Source of the DNA: Pipra filicauda
Lineage: Eukaryota; Chordata; Aves; Passeriformes; Pipridae
NCBI RefSeq assembly: GCF_003945595.2
Contig: NW_024104366.1
Coordinates: 992,001-1,056,000, forward strand
Length of the DNA: 64,000 bases
Reading direction: 5' to 3'
The translations under genes and the position numbers were made by a program. The notes beneath the pieces were generated by a model. The model had not been told where the DNA came from and made no database searches. It saw only the letters and a list, made by a program, of their open reading frames with translations. Shown here piece by piece: positions 25,064 to 36,200 of the stretch (the stretch's first letter is position 1; each line of letters opens with the position of its first letter).

Positions 25064-25364
25064 GAAAAGCTATTTTATTTCCCTTTCATCCCATCTCTTG
25101 CAGGGTTTCATGGGGCTCAGTCCTGCAGGCAAGGGTTGGTGCCATCCCCCTCCATAAATTCCCAAGGGAGACTGAGCAGAGCAGACTTTCCCTGGTGCTG
25201 AGGGCTAAGGACTGTCAGGGCATCCAGCAGCCTGAGATGCTGCCTGGATCCCCACAGTTTGGGAATGTTGTCCCAAGGACTAAACTTGAGCTCTCAAAGT
25301 CTTTTACTTTGCTTCAGAAGGGATCAGTCTAATTAACACAAGTAACAAAGCTGCTCACAGCACT

Positions 25365-25374
25365 CTATAAATAG
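25365..25374. promoter_or_regulatory. MEF2 consensus / TATA-like CTATAAATAG
   Basis: Exact 10-mer match to the MEF2 site, about 4.6 kb upstream of the SNTA1 start. It could equally be a TATA box, but no gene follows it. Confidence 0.3.
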
Positions 25375-25521
25375 GCTGGTGGGTTCTGACACAGCTCCTG
25401 GCTATGCCAAGAAATGAGACTAATAATAGCTGCTTAACGATGAAGTTCAGGGGGCTGGAGAGATTAGGCAGAGAAAATGCCGGGATGGGCTCAACCCTGC
25501 CATGGAAATCAGCTAGGGAAG

Positions 25522-25730
25522 CATGGAATCATAGACTCCTGGAATGCTTTGGGTTGGAAAGGACCTTAAAGCTCATCCTGTTCCAACCCCTGCCATGGGC
25601 AGGGACACCTTCCACTAGCCCAGGTTGCTCCAAGCCCCGTCCAACCCGGCCTTGGACACTTCCAGGGATGGGGCATCCACAGCTTCTCTGAGCAACCTGT
25701 GCCAGGGCCTCCCCACCCTCTGCAGCATCC
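25522..25730 (-). mobile_element. CR1 LINE 3' fragment
   Basis: Antisense CR1 from the tail (GGAATCATAGACTCCTGGAA) through AACCTGTGCCAGGGCCTCCC and CACCCTC. Confidence 0.92.
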
Positions 25731-28197
25731 AAATAGGAGGCCAAGGAAGTGCTGCTGGAGGGAACAGCTCAGCATGGGGGGTGTGGAGCCCATCACTGCC
25801 ACACTGGCAGGTCCTGCTCCTGAAGACAGTTTGGAGACTATGGAGCCAAGTGATGCTTTTTCCGGATAAAAAGCAGAGATTTCTCCCAGAGCCGGGGTCA
25901 GGGCCCTGGCAGCACCCCCAGTCCTGCACCTCAGCCCCTCATGCTCCCCAGCCCCTTCCCCTCCCACCGCTCCTGCTGCCAGGGAGAAATTCCCAGCTGG
26001 GCTTTTGTCACCGACGCACACGTGTTTCTGCAGGAAGTTTCTATTTCTGTGAATAGCAATTTTTCAAGCAGCTCCTCCCCCGCCCGCTCCCCATCGGCAG
26101 GAGCCCTGACGAACGCCGCTGGCATGCCTGGAAGCTGCGATTCACTCCTGCGTGCCAGCCCCGGACAGAGCCTCCATCCCCCGCCCTCCCGTCCCACAGC
26201 CTGTCCTGCAGCTCCACGTCATGGGAATTACGCTCACGGTGTCTTGCAGAGGGTCAAATGGAGCCGGGACCGCTCCGTGTGCCGCGCTCCCGGTGCTCAC
26301 CGTGTGCCCTGGGACAGGAAGAGGCTCCGAAGAGGGGAAGGAGCCTGGGAGAGCCAAGCCTGCTTAAAGTCCCCAGAACAGCTTGGGGGAGCACCAGGAC
26401 TCCCAGGAACGTCCTGGCATGTCCAAATGGCCACAGTTCTTACAGACCCAGCTGTGCAGAGGAGCCAGCAGATGATTTTTGTCTTTGATAAAGCCCAAGC
26501 CCCCCCAGTGCTGGAGCCAGTACTGTACCAGCCTCCAGCCCTATTGCTGCCCTCCTGACGTACCCCCTGCTCAGGGTGAGCCTCCCAGTTTGGGATCAGG
26601 GACTTTAAGGTCACTTTGTACCCACTGTTTCCATTAGAAGACACCACCTGCAATACTTGCCTTGGATCTCCATCCAGCGTAATTAATGGATGCAATTGTC
26701 ATAGGAATATTAATTGCTGAAGAAAGGGGGTGCAGGGGGTCCAGGGCAGAAGCAGTGGCTGTGGGATGAGCTCTCTACTGTGGATCACTGCCCATCTTCC
26801 TCACTGCACCCGCGGGGTGTGGCTTTTTCCCCAAGGGAGGTGAAGTCAGAGTGCTGTGTGCTGGCTCCAAGGCCCATGGTGATTTCTCCATCCCAGCAGT
26901 GGGACAGGGAGAGGCACTGGCACCATCTGGATGGCTTCCATGAGTCCAGGCCATGCTTCTCAGCATCCGTGCTGCCGGGCACAGAGCTGAAATGAAAGGA
27001 AACAACCCAAACGGTGCTGTTCTGCTGCACTAAAAGCAATATTTAGCACTCCCACTGCTGTTTCAGATGGGAATGTGGCCTTAGAGGCTGGAATTATCAA
27101 AAGCAGCCCTGGGAAGGAAAAACAGCTGGACAAACTGCTGACTGCAGCTGCCTGGCTGGCAAATAAAGTGAGTGCTCCCAGAGCGAGTGGCACAGGGGGA
27201 ATGAGCTGTCTGCGCTCAAGGACCAAGAGACCAAATTCCCCTTGTTGTACAAGAACCCAGTGGCACAAGCAGCCAGAGCAGGGCTGGAGAGTCCCACAGG
27301 GTGTGCAGGGGGTGAGATCTCAGGGGAATATCTCTGAGGTGCTGTAGAACTGCTTGCTACAGCGAGCAGCATCGTACTGTGAAGAGTCATTTAAGCCAAA
27401 CCCCGGACCTTTTAGCAGAAAGAAAATCAGGAATATGTGAACTGTCTGTTTTGTAAAGAAATAACCTTCAGGGTTTCCTCTGCTGCAACATCAAGAAATT
27501 CCACAGCTGCTGCTGCGTGGGAGGGAGCCTGGGGAGCATTTTTCCCCTCTGTATGAGGCTGATGCTCAGGGCTGGCTGCAGACCCCAGCTGGGAAGGGCT
27601 GTGTGGAGCAGCACACGCTGCAGCCCCCCTGCCCCATGAACCCAGAGCCCCTCACTCCGTCCCCTTCCCAGTCTGCCGTAAATGTTCCTGAGTTCTTACA
27701 AATCCTTGTGTTTTCCAGAGGGTCTGAGACCTCAGTAGCCCCATCCTGGAGGCCTCTGGAGCTGCTTGAAGCACTTTGGAAGGGGCAGAGGGGATGTGCC
27801 AAGAGGCATTTGCTGCTCTTGGAGATTATTTACTACTCCTAATTAATGCAGAAAAAATGCAGGTCTGCCAAGGGAGTCAAAATATTCTTGTTTTCAAGAT
27901 CTTGGACAAGCAAAGGAAAAGCAATGCAGACTCTTCTGAGTGTCTGCAGGCACCATCTCCCTGTACCTGGCTCCTATTTAACACCCATTGGGACTTGGGT
28001 GGTTCCTGCCCTGGCTGTGGCTGCTGGGGACACATGAAGAGCCACAGCCCCTGCCCGGCTCCTGCTGCTCCTCCTGTGACACAGCCCAGCACGGAGACCC
28101 CCAGCACAGCGACCCAGGGACCCCCAGAATGTCCAGGGCCAGAGGTGGGACAAGCAACAGGGCACTGGGGGCCTGTGTCTCTCCCTGTGTCCCATCC
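25731..28197. other. intergenic, no gene recognised
   Basis: A CpG-enriched patch at about 26060-26310 is the only notable composition change. No exon with a recognisable product was found. Confidence 0.55.
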
Positions 28198-28867
28198 TGG
28201 GCCGGAGCAGGGAGCACTGGGAAGCACTGGGGAGTACTGGGGCTCTGCGTCAAGCCAGAACAAGGAGCACTGGGGAGCCATGCCCCTCCTGGTGCCTCGT
28301 CCCACACTGGAGTGGGGAAAACCAGGCCCTGCCAGTGCCCCATCCCAGGATGGAGCAGTGGGGCCCTGGTGTCCTGGTGTCTCCCCATACCCCATCCAGT
28401 CCAGAGCAAGGAGCACTGGAGAGCTGTGTCTTTCCTGTTGCCCCATCCCAGGCTGGAATGGGGAGCACTGGATCCCTCCCAGCACTCAGGATGGAGAGGG
28501 GAGCCCTGGGAGGTTGTGTCCCTCGCAGGCAGGAATGGGGAGCACTGGTGAGAACCATGTCCCTCCTGGTGCCCTCCCATCCGGGCTGGAGCAGGGAGCG
28601 CTGTGGAGCATCAGGGAGCACTGTGTCCTCCCCAGTGCCCTGTCCTGGGATGGAGCAGGGGGCACCGGCAGCCGTGCCCCTTCCCGCTGCCGCGTCCCAG
28701 GGTGGCGCAGGGAGTACAGAGGAGCCGTGCCTGTTCCCGGTGCCCCGTCCCGGGCCGGTGCGGGGAGCACTGGGGAGCACCCCTGTGTCCCGTCCCAGAG
28801 CGGAACGGGGGGGGGCTGGGGTCCCGGTCCCTCCCAGTGCCCCGTGCTGTTCCGGAGTGTGGCAGTG
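28198..28867. repeat. degenerate tandem repeat, roughly 50-60 bp unit
   Basis: Repeated phrases GGAGCACTGGGGAGC, GTGTCCCTCCTGGTGCC and CATCCCAGG recur about every 50-60 bp, with decreasing regularity to the left. It merges into the GC-rich array to the right. Confidence 0.75.
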
Positions 28868-29990
28868 CGGGGTGTGAGCGGGGCGGTGCAGGGTGTGCGT
28901 GGCGGTGCAGGGTGCGGGGGGTGTTGCGGGGGGGTGCGGTTCGGGGCGGTGCAGGGTGTGAGCGGGGCGGTGCAGGGTGTGCTGGCGGTTGCAGGGGGGT
29001 GAGCGGGGCGGTGTGAGCGGGGCCCGGGTGTGATCGGGGCGGGCAGGGTGAGCGGGCGGTGTGCGGGGCGGTGCAGGGTGTTGCGGGAGCGGGGCAGGGA
29101 GTGCGGGGGCGGTGCAGGGTGAGCGGGGCGTTGCAGGGTGTGCGGGGCGGTGCAGGGTGCGGGGCTGTGCGGGTGTGCGGGGCGGTGCCGGTGCGGTGCA
29201 GTGTGTGAGCGGGGCGGTTGCGGGTGGTGAGCGGGGGCGGGTGAGGGTGAGCGGGGCGGTGCTGGGCGGTGCGGGGTGTTGCGGGGCGTGCAGGGTGAGG
29301 GGGGCGGGCAGGGTGCAGGGTGGAATAGGGGCGTGCAGGGTGTGCGGGGCGTGCGGGGTGCCCGGTGTGCGGGTCGGTGCGGGGCGGTGCAGCGGGGCCG
29401 TGTGAGGGGTGAGGTGCGGGTGCAGGGTGCGGGGCGGTGCAGGGTGAGCGGGGCGGTGCAGGGTGTGCGGTGCTGGGTGTGCGGGGCGGTGCAGGGTGTG
29501 GAGCGGGGCGGGCAGGGGGCGGGGCGGTGCAGGTTGGCGGGGCGGTGCGGGTGTGCGGGGCGGGTGCGGGGCGGTGCAGGGCGTGAGGGGGCGGTGCCTG
29601 GGGTGTGCGGGGCGGTGCAGGGTGTGCGGGGCGGTGCTGGGCGGTGCATGGTGTGCGGGGCGGTGCAGGGGAGCGGTGGGTGGTGGTGCGCGGGGCGGGT
29701 TTGCAGGGGTGAGCGGGGCGGTGCAGGGGTGAGCGGGGCGTGCCGGGTCGAGCGGGGCGGTGCGGGTGTGCAGGGGTGTGAGCGGGGCGGTGTGCGGGCG
29801 TGCAGGGTGAAGCGGGGCGGTGCAGGGTGAGCGGGGCGGTGCAGGGTGTGAGCGGGGCTGTGCAGGGTGTGCGGTGTGCGGGGCGGTGCGGGGCGGTGCA
29901 GGGTGAGCGGGGCGGTGTGCGGGGCGGTGCAGGGTGAGCGGGGCGGTGGAGGGTGCAGGGTGCGGGTGCAGGGCGGGGGGGGCGGTGCGG
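28868..29990. repeat. GC-rich minisatellite at the SNTA1 promoter
   Basis: Over 1.1 kb of imperfect tandem repeats with a unit near 19-21 bp built on GCGGGGCGGTGCAGGGTGT. The array stops about 25 bp before the SNTA1 ATG. Each unit carries GGGGCGG, the core of an Sp1/KLF site, and G-runs capable of G-quadruplex. No TATA box is seen, so it must include or abut the TSS of a TATA-less promoter. Unit lengths vary, partly perhaps from sequencing error in homopolymers. Confidence 0.9.
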
Positions 29991-30013
29991 GGCGCGGAGC
30001 GGCGGGCGCGAAG

Positions 30014-30281
30014 ATGGCGGCGGGCAGACGCGCCCCCCGCACCGGGCTGCTGGAGCTGCGTGGCCCCGGCGGGCAGTGGCTCCGCGTCCTGCTCACCCTG
30101 GCCGAGGACGTGCTGGGGGTCAGCCCTGCCGACGGCCCCGGCCCGGGCCCCGAGGCCCCGGCGGCGGCGCAGCTGAACGGAGGCGAGCCGGGCTCCGCCG
30201 CGCCCGAGGCGCTCGCCAACATCAGGAGAACCGTGCGCGTCGTCAAGCAGGACGTGGGGGGGCTTGGCATCAGCATCAAAG
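30014..30281 (+). CDS. SNTA1: SNTA1 coding exon 1
   Basis: Encodes residues 1-89 plus one base: the first half of the split PH1 domain ([20 protein letters not shown]), a Pro/Ala/Gly-rich linker, and the start of the PDZ domain through GLGISIK. The donor is AAAG|GTGAGG at 30282. It is very GC-rich and continuous with the CpG-dense repeat upstream, so it is the exon most likely to be missing from short-read assemblies. Confidence 0.95.
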
Positions 30282-33200
30282 GTGAGGCCGGGATGGGGAG
30301 GGGGGGTCCCCTCATCCCCGGGATGGGCGGCGGGGACAGAGAGGCACCGGCACCGCGACCTGTTGCTGCCGCCGTTCCGCGGCTCGCTCGGAGCTGGGGT
30401 CGGGGTCCTCACACCCCCCAGCCCCTGCGCGGGATGGGGAGGGGGACGCGTGGCACTGACGGGACCCCCTACGGAGGGGGCCATGCTTCGGGGTGCAGGG
30501 GGAGCGGCCAGCCCTGCCCGCCGTACCCCGGCCGGAGTGGGGGTCCCCGGCGTTTGGGGGCTGGAGGGGACAGATTCCCGCTGTCCCCCCGCGCCCACGG
30601 GTAGGGTGGTGTCTCAGGAGGCAGGTGGGATGCAGAGGGCACCCAGTTATACAAAAGCTGCCCTTTTGTAACCACAGCGAGGGCTCTGCCGGCGTGTCCT
30701 TGTCCCCCCGTGTCCCTGAGCTGGGAGATGCCCTTTTAAACTATCAGATAAACGACGTAAAGCCCTTGGAGATCCCCAGGCTCTGGGGCTGTTAAACCAA
30801 CGCTCTCGGGCTTGGAGACGTCTGCTCCCGGGAAGCCGAGCAGCGGGAAGCCTCCCTATTGTAATCCTTGTTTTCCTTCCCAAACTGCCTTGGTGTCTCG
30901 CCTGAACTTCAGGCTGGAAACTTCTTGGGGCAGGGATGGCGTTCCTGGCGTCCCGCCTGCCTTTGCTTTTCGCGCGGCTCCGAGCGTGGTGGAGAGGAGG
31001 ATGAAAAGGGCAGCAAAGAGGCAGGGAAAGGTCTGTCACGGAGCGTGGCTGTGAGGGGCCGTGACTCCGTCTGCGGGCAGGGCAGGCGGCGGGCTCGGCA
31101 GCCCCGGGGGCAGCAACAGGGCAGCTCTCGCCTCCTGACGTGGCTTCTCCTCACAGCTCAGAGGAGACTCCGGCTCCCTCTGAAGTCGGGAGGTTTTACT
31201 GTGTGGATATCTGTGTGCTGGAACTGGATCGACACTGCTGGCCGTATCTCCAGGGTGCCCCAGCCTGCCAACCCTTTTTTTTTTGGAAGGATAAAACCCC
31301 TTTCGTAACGACCCTTTGGCTGCCAAGTTACTGCTTGCTCTGTGGCTCTCCCAGGAAAGGAGAAACTACACTTGGTTCAGTCAAGACTTTATTTTTGCAG
31401 TGACGTATGTGGAAAAGAAGTAGTTGCCATCAGAACTGGGCAGTAGAAGCTGTTGTGAGTGGTGGGGCAGCTCTGGTAGGACAGGACATCATTCCTCCTC
31501 TCCAGGCTGCTGGCACATCCCTGGTTGTGCACGTGCCAACCGCGTTTCACCCGGGGACACTTCCCCGCCACCCGGGCTGTGGGTGAGGTGTCCTGCCATG
31601 GGGTGTGGGTCTGGGTGCTGGGGGTGCTGGGCTGGCAGGACAGCAGGAAGCTGGGCTAGAGCTGTGCTGGCCGAGGCTCTGGGCCCTGGCAGGACTCTCG
31701 GTGCTGGCAGCTGGGACAGGAGCCGCTGCTGCAAGGACGGAGCAGCCCCCGCCGGGGCCTCTGACAGCTGATAACCAGAGCCCTCGCAGGGCTTGGCAGG
31801 CGGCTGAGCGAGGAAATGCCTGTGGCACTGGCTGGGAGCAGCCTCGGGGCGGGCAGTGACAAGAGGCTGGGCTCAACCTCTCCCTCTGGGGTGAAGAACA
31901 TCTCTTGGAGGCTCCTCGGGACAGGCTGTCCCGGGGCACAGGGCATCTCGGGGACTGCTGATCCCCGGCTGCCGTGGGCAGTAGCTGCTGCATCCCTGCT
32001 TCCTGGCACGGAGGCAGCTCGGATCTCCCGGCGGGTTCAAAAGTTAACGTGCAAATTGATCTCCTGAAGCCGCCGGGAGTCTGAATAGCATTCTTTTAGT
32101 CAGGAGAGCAGCAGGTAAGATAGGGCTGCTGTGCTGAGAGGAACACGCAGCCAGGTTGGTTCACCTCTCCCTGACTCTTTGGCCTCTCCAAAAACGTTCA
32201 GCTGTCTGATCTGTTGAGATCATGAAGTCCTTGGAGCAAGGATAGTCTCTCAGCACACATGATTAATAATGCAAATAAAGACATGCTTTCCTGCCAGAAT
32301 TGATGGGGAGATGGCCAGGTTTACGTGTTCACTCTGTGACTAATCTGTGATCATTCCTAGTGGTTTTGGAGCAATCACTTCATCTGCTGTAAAGCCTGGT
32401 GGTAGTTTGGCTGCTGTGGTTGGTACAGGTGTCCTGTGGGCATCTGGGGGAACGAGCAGGGGGTTGACCCAGCACAACTGAGTGCCAGGAGAAGGGCTCA
32501 GCCTCACCAGGGCCATCTGGTACCGGAGCATCCCCCTCCCCACCTGCTCTCCATGAGCTCCAACAGCCACAACTGCTTCCTGTCTCTTCTGTTTCGAGGT
32601 GGCCGAGAGAATAAAATGCCCATCCTGATCTCCAAGATCTTTAAGGGGCTGGCAGCAGATCAGACCGAGGCGCTGTACGTGGGGGATGCCATCCTCTCCG
32701 TCAACGGCACCGACCTGTCCGAGGCCACGCACGACGAGGCCGTGCAGGCCTTGAAGAAGACGGGCAAGGAGGTGGTGTTGGAAGGTAAGAGACAAGGGTG
32801 CAAGGAGTGACAAGGGTCCTTCTCTACTCGGATGGCACTGGGGTGGCGTATCAGACATGTGTGCCACTGCTCAATGTCCAGCAGCTCCGTCTCTCTGCTA
32901 CGGGACTGGGGTCAGGCAGTGGTGGGAGGTGTGGGACAGGTTTCTGGGGTTTGGGGCTCTTGTGTTGCACAGCATCACCCCAAGGTCTGCAGGTCCTGGG
33001 GAAACAGAAAACGTTTTCTGCTTTTCCCCCAATTTTAATTTAAACCCACATCCCTGGTTGGGATTTTGGCAGTGGGAAGGGGGTGTGCTGGTCCCCTACC
33101 TCTGCTGAACAGCTTTGGATTTGCTGGGTGGGTTTGGGGAAGGCAGGAGGAGCAGGTGGAGAGTGAGGCAGGACCAGCTCAGGGGTGCAGCTGCAGGGGC

Positions 33201-36200
33201 TGTCCACCCATGGGATCCCTCGCAGCTGAACCCCAGATTTGGCAGATGAGGCTACAAACATCTCAGGGATGCAGCTTTCTCCATCCTGGGAGAGACTGGG
33301 GCTGGTCCCCTCAGAATGGGCTGCTTTTTGCTACTGGGTAGCCAGTTCCAGGGTCTCCTAGCCCTGCAGGAGCCCCCCAGCCCCACCTGAGGAGTGGGTG
33401 AGGGCGGTGGGTTGTGACCATGGGAGTGCTGAGGGAGAGGCCCCGTTCTTTTCCCACTGTCTTTTACATCACATCTGTCCGTGTTTGCCCACCCCTCTGC
33501 CAGCTTGGCCAGGCTGGGATGAGCACCCCAGATTTGCCCCTCAGGACAGGACCCTTTCCCTCCCTTCTCTTCCAACCAGCTGTAGGGTTGCCCTGGTTAA
33601 CCGTGAGGGTCTTGGCACCAAAGACCCTTCCCTGTGCAGATCCCAAAGGGAGGTTTGATTTGGGGGCAGCTCTCTGGGCTGTCCCTGGACAAAGAAAGAG
33701 TCCTGCATGCTCTGCTGCCAACAACCACTGTGGCTCCTGCTTTCCTCTGCCTTCCCCAGATTGTCTCAGCTCCAGATTTTCATTTTTAGCTTCGCTCAGC
33801 CCTTTCTGCTGTGGGTTCCTCCTCTCCTGGGAGCCGCAGGGCCACGATTCAGCCCGAGGAATGTGCTGCTCTGCACAGCTGCTGGGAGCAGATAGGCTTG
33901 GTGGTGGGGTGGTTTTGTTGTTTTTTTCTGACCAAAGAGAAATACAAGAGCTTCTTTCTTTGTGAGTCTGCGAAATTCCTCCCCCTAGCCGCTGTTCTTG
34001 GACCACCCTCTCTTTGTTATTTTCTGTCCATCCTTTACTTTGGTGTGGGTTTCCTTTCTGTGAGAGGTCCTGCCAGAGGTGGAGATGAGCTGCCCTTTCT
34101 GTAGAGAACAATTTCTCTCCCTGAACCCCCTTGTCCTCCTCCTCCTCCATCCCCTGGGAGCCGGGCACTGCCAGGTTGCTCTCCCGTGAGGCAGCTGCAG
34201 GCAGGGCCTTTGCTGGAGCTTGCTGAGCTCAGGTATGAGTTACTGGGCTTCTGAATTAATTAAAACTCCCAGCAGGTACCTTGGGAGCAGAGTGAGGCAG
34301 GGCTGGAGACTCTGCACTGTGGCTGGAGGCCACAGCACTCTGGAGACTCTGGGATAAGTTGGTAGCTGACACTGTTGGAGTTCTGCACTGTGGTGTTTGC
34401 TTGGGGTGCTCCAGGCAACAGCTGGAGCAGGGAATGGGTCTCTGCTGCTCATCTGATCACAAATGTCACCTATAAACACGGTGCATCTCCATGCCCTCCC
34501 TATTCTGGGTTTGCTGTCACTGTACAGCCCTTCCCATGGAGGATGGCTGGGCTGGCACTGTGCCAGTGTTCCCGTCAGGCTGTCACTGCCCTGTGGAGTT
34601 GATGGCCCTGCCTCAGGAAAGGGTGTCCCCTGCCTTGTACCTGCCATCCTGGTGGCTCTCCAGGAGCTGCTTTGCCAAGTGTCCTGCCCTGGGGAAGAGT
34701 GTCAGGGCTGGAGGGCAGGGGATGGCCTAAAGGTGCCTGAAGGGTGTTAAAGGGGGATTCCCTGCTCTCTTCTCCTGCTTGGACTCGCTCTTGAGTTTGG
34801 AGAAAAACACCTTAACATCACTTAGACACTTCCTGGTCCCTGCATGCTGCCAAGTGTGACTCCAGCTTTCCTTACGGTGCTGTAAGTATCAAAACAGAGT
34901 AGTTTGGCACAGCCAGTGTCTGCTACCTTGCTCCTCCTGGCTGCAGTCATTCCTGGGATTAGGAGTTTATTGGATAGCTTGCAAGTGGCACTGCAGCAGG
35001 TAACAAATCTGGGAGAGCTGGCACCTCCTTACAGGGCAGTGAGCTGGGGTGGGACCCTCCAAAGCAGCAGAGCTGGGAGGTGATGTGTTTTAATTTGAGG
35101 ATCAGCAGTGGCTCCACGTGCCAGGTCTCACCCCAGGCTGCTCAGCTTGGCTTCTGGCCCCTGGGTTGTCATTGCTGCCCAGGCGTGAGGACACGCAGAT
35201 ACCTTTCAGTGTGTCCTGCCAAGATTCTTTTTTGGATGTGCCAAACTACTCCCTTGATATTTGCAGGAGGAGTTTGACTGTATTTATATTACATTGTTAT
35301 TTCAGGGAGAGTTGCTCTCCCTTGCCTTATTTTTCCCTTGTTTGTTTTTTTTTTTCTTCTTATTTTCATTGCTTGGAATCCAGAGATTTTCCATGGCAGG
35401 GGAAAGGCTGATAAATATCCTTCCAGCTGCCCTGGGAAGGGCTTTGGTGACAAAAGTGGTTTTCCTGGGGAGGCCCTTGTGCTGCATTATCACGTGGGGA
35501 GAACTGGGAGCATTGGGGAGGAGGAGCTGGGGCAGCCTCGGGCATCTCAAATCTGGGGCAGCTCAGGGCTTGTTGGCCACAGGGATGCTCCTGGGGCTGT
35601 TGCAGCTCTCCAAGACTTGCCTGGCCAAGAAATAGCCTGGAAGCCTGAAATTCAGAAAAACAAAAGGGTGCCAGGAGAGAGTGGGGCTGGGGATACCCAG
35701 CTCCATCAGGCTGATTGCCATAACCATGGGATGGAACCCAAGCAGAAACAGAGGCTTTGGACCTGCCCTGGAGATGATGTAGAGAGAGGATGAGGGTCCA
35801 CATCCTCCTCCCCCCTCCACACCTCGCTGCTCTGAAGCTTTGTGTTGAATCCATGCCACGATCTCTGGGCTGGAGCAGAGTGTGCCAGCACCAGAGTCAT
35901 GGGCCAAGCAGCAGGAGGGTTCTCTTGAACTTGGGTGTCCGTGTGGCTGGGACTGTTTTCCTGCCTGGAGGAGGTTTTGTGGCTCCTCAGTGAAGCTCTC
36001 TGGGGTCAGGAGCTTGGCTTTGGTCATGCTGAGCCATGGGAGGTGTGTGGGGCACATCATGCAGGCTCAGGATTGAGGGTGCAGGAGTGTTTGGTTTGTG
36101 ATTATTCTCCATTCTTGGGAGGAGAAGGAGAATTTGTGCCCAAGAAGTAAACTCAAGGAATTTTGATGGTTCTGTCCTTTCTGGCTTGCTGAGGAGGAAA

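Larger units (their letters stand above)
28868..30600 (+). promoter_or_regulatory. SNTA1: CpG island / promoter region of SNTA1
   Basis: Continuous CpG-dense sequence spanning the minisatellite, the 5' UTR, exon 1 and the first 300 bp of intron 1. Promoter assignment rests on position around the start codon and on GC boxes. The TSS itself cannot be placed by reading. Confidence 0.65.

Noticed and set aside
25941..26558. 205-codon frame in a CpG-enriched patch
   Set aside because: Ser/Pro/Ala composition without motifs; open in several frames at once.
27776..29002. 408-codon plus-strand open frame
   Set aside because: Runs through the degenerate 50-60-bp repeat and into the GC array. No domain or splice support.
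29867..30013. In-frame N-terminal extension of SNTA1
   Set aside because: The frame upstream of 30014 is translated minisatellite, while homology and Kozak context support [11 protein letters not shown] as the start.
28250..30598. Minus-strand open frames of 782 and 609 codons rich in His-Pro-Ala-Thr
   Set aside because: Antisense of the GC-rich minisatellite and SNTA1 exon 1; stop-poor by composition.
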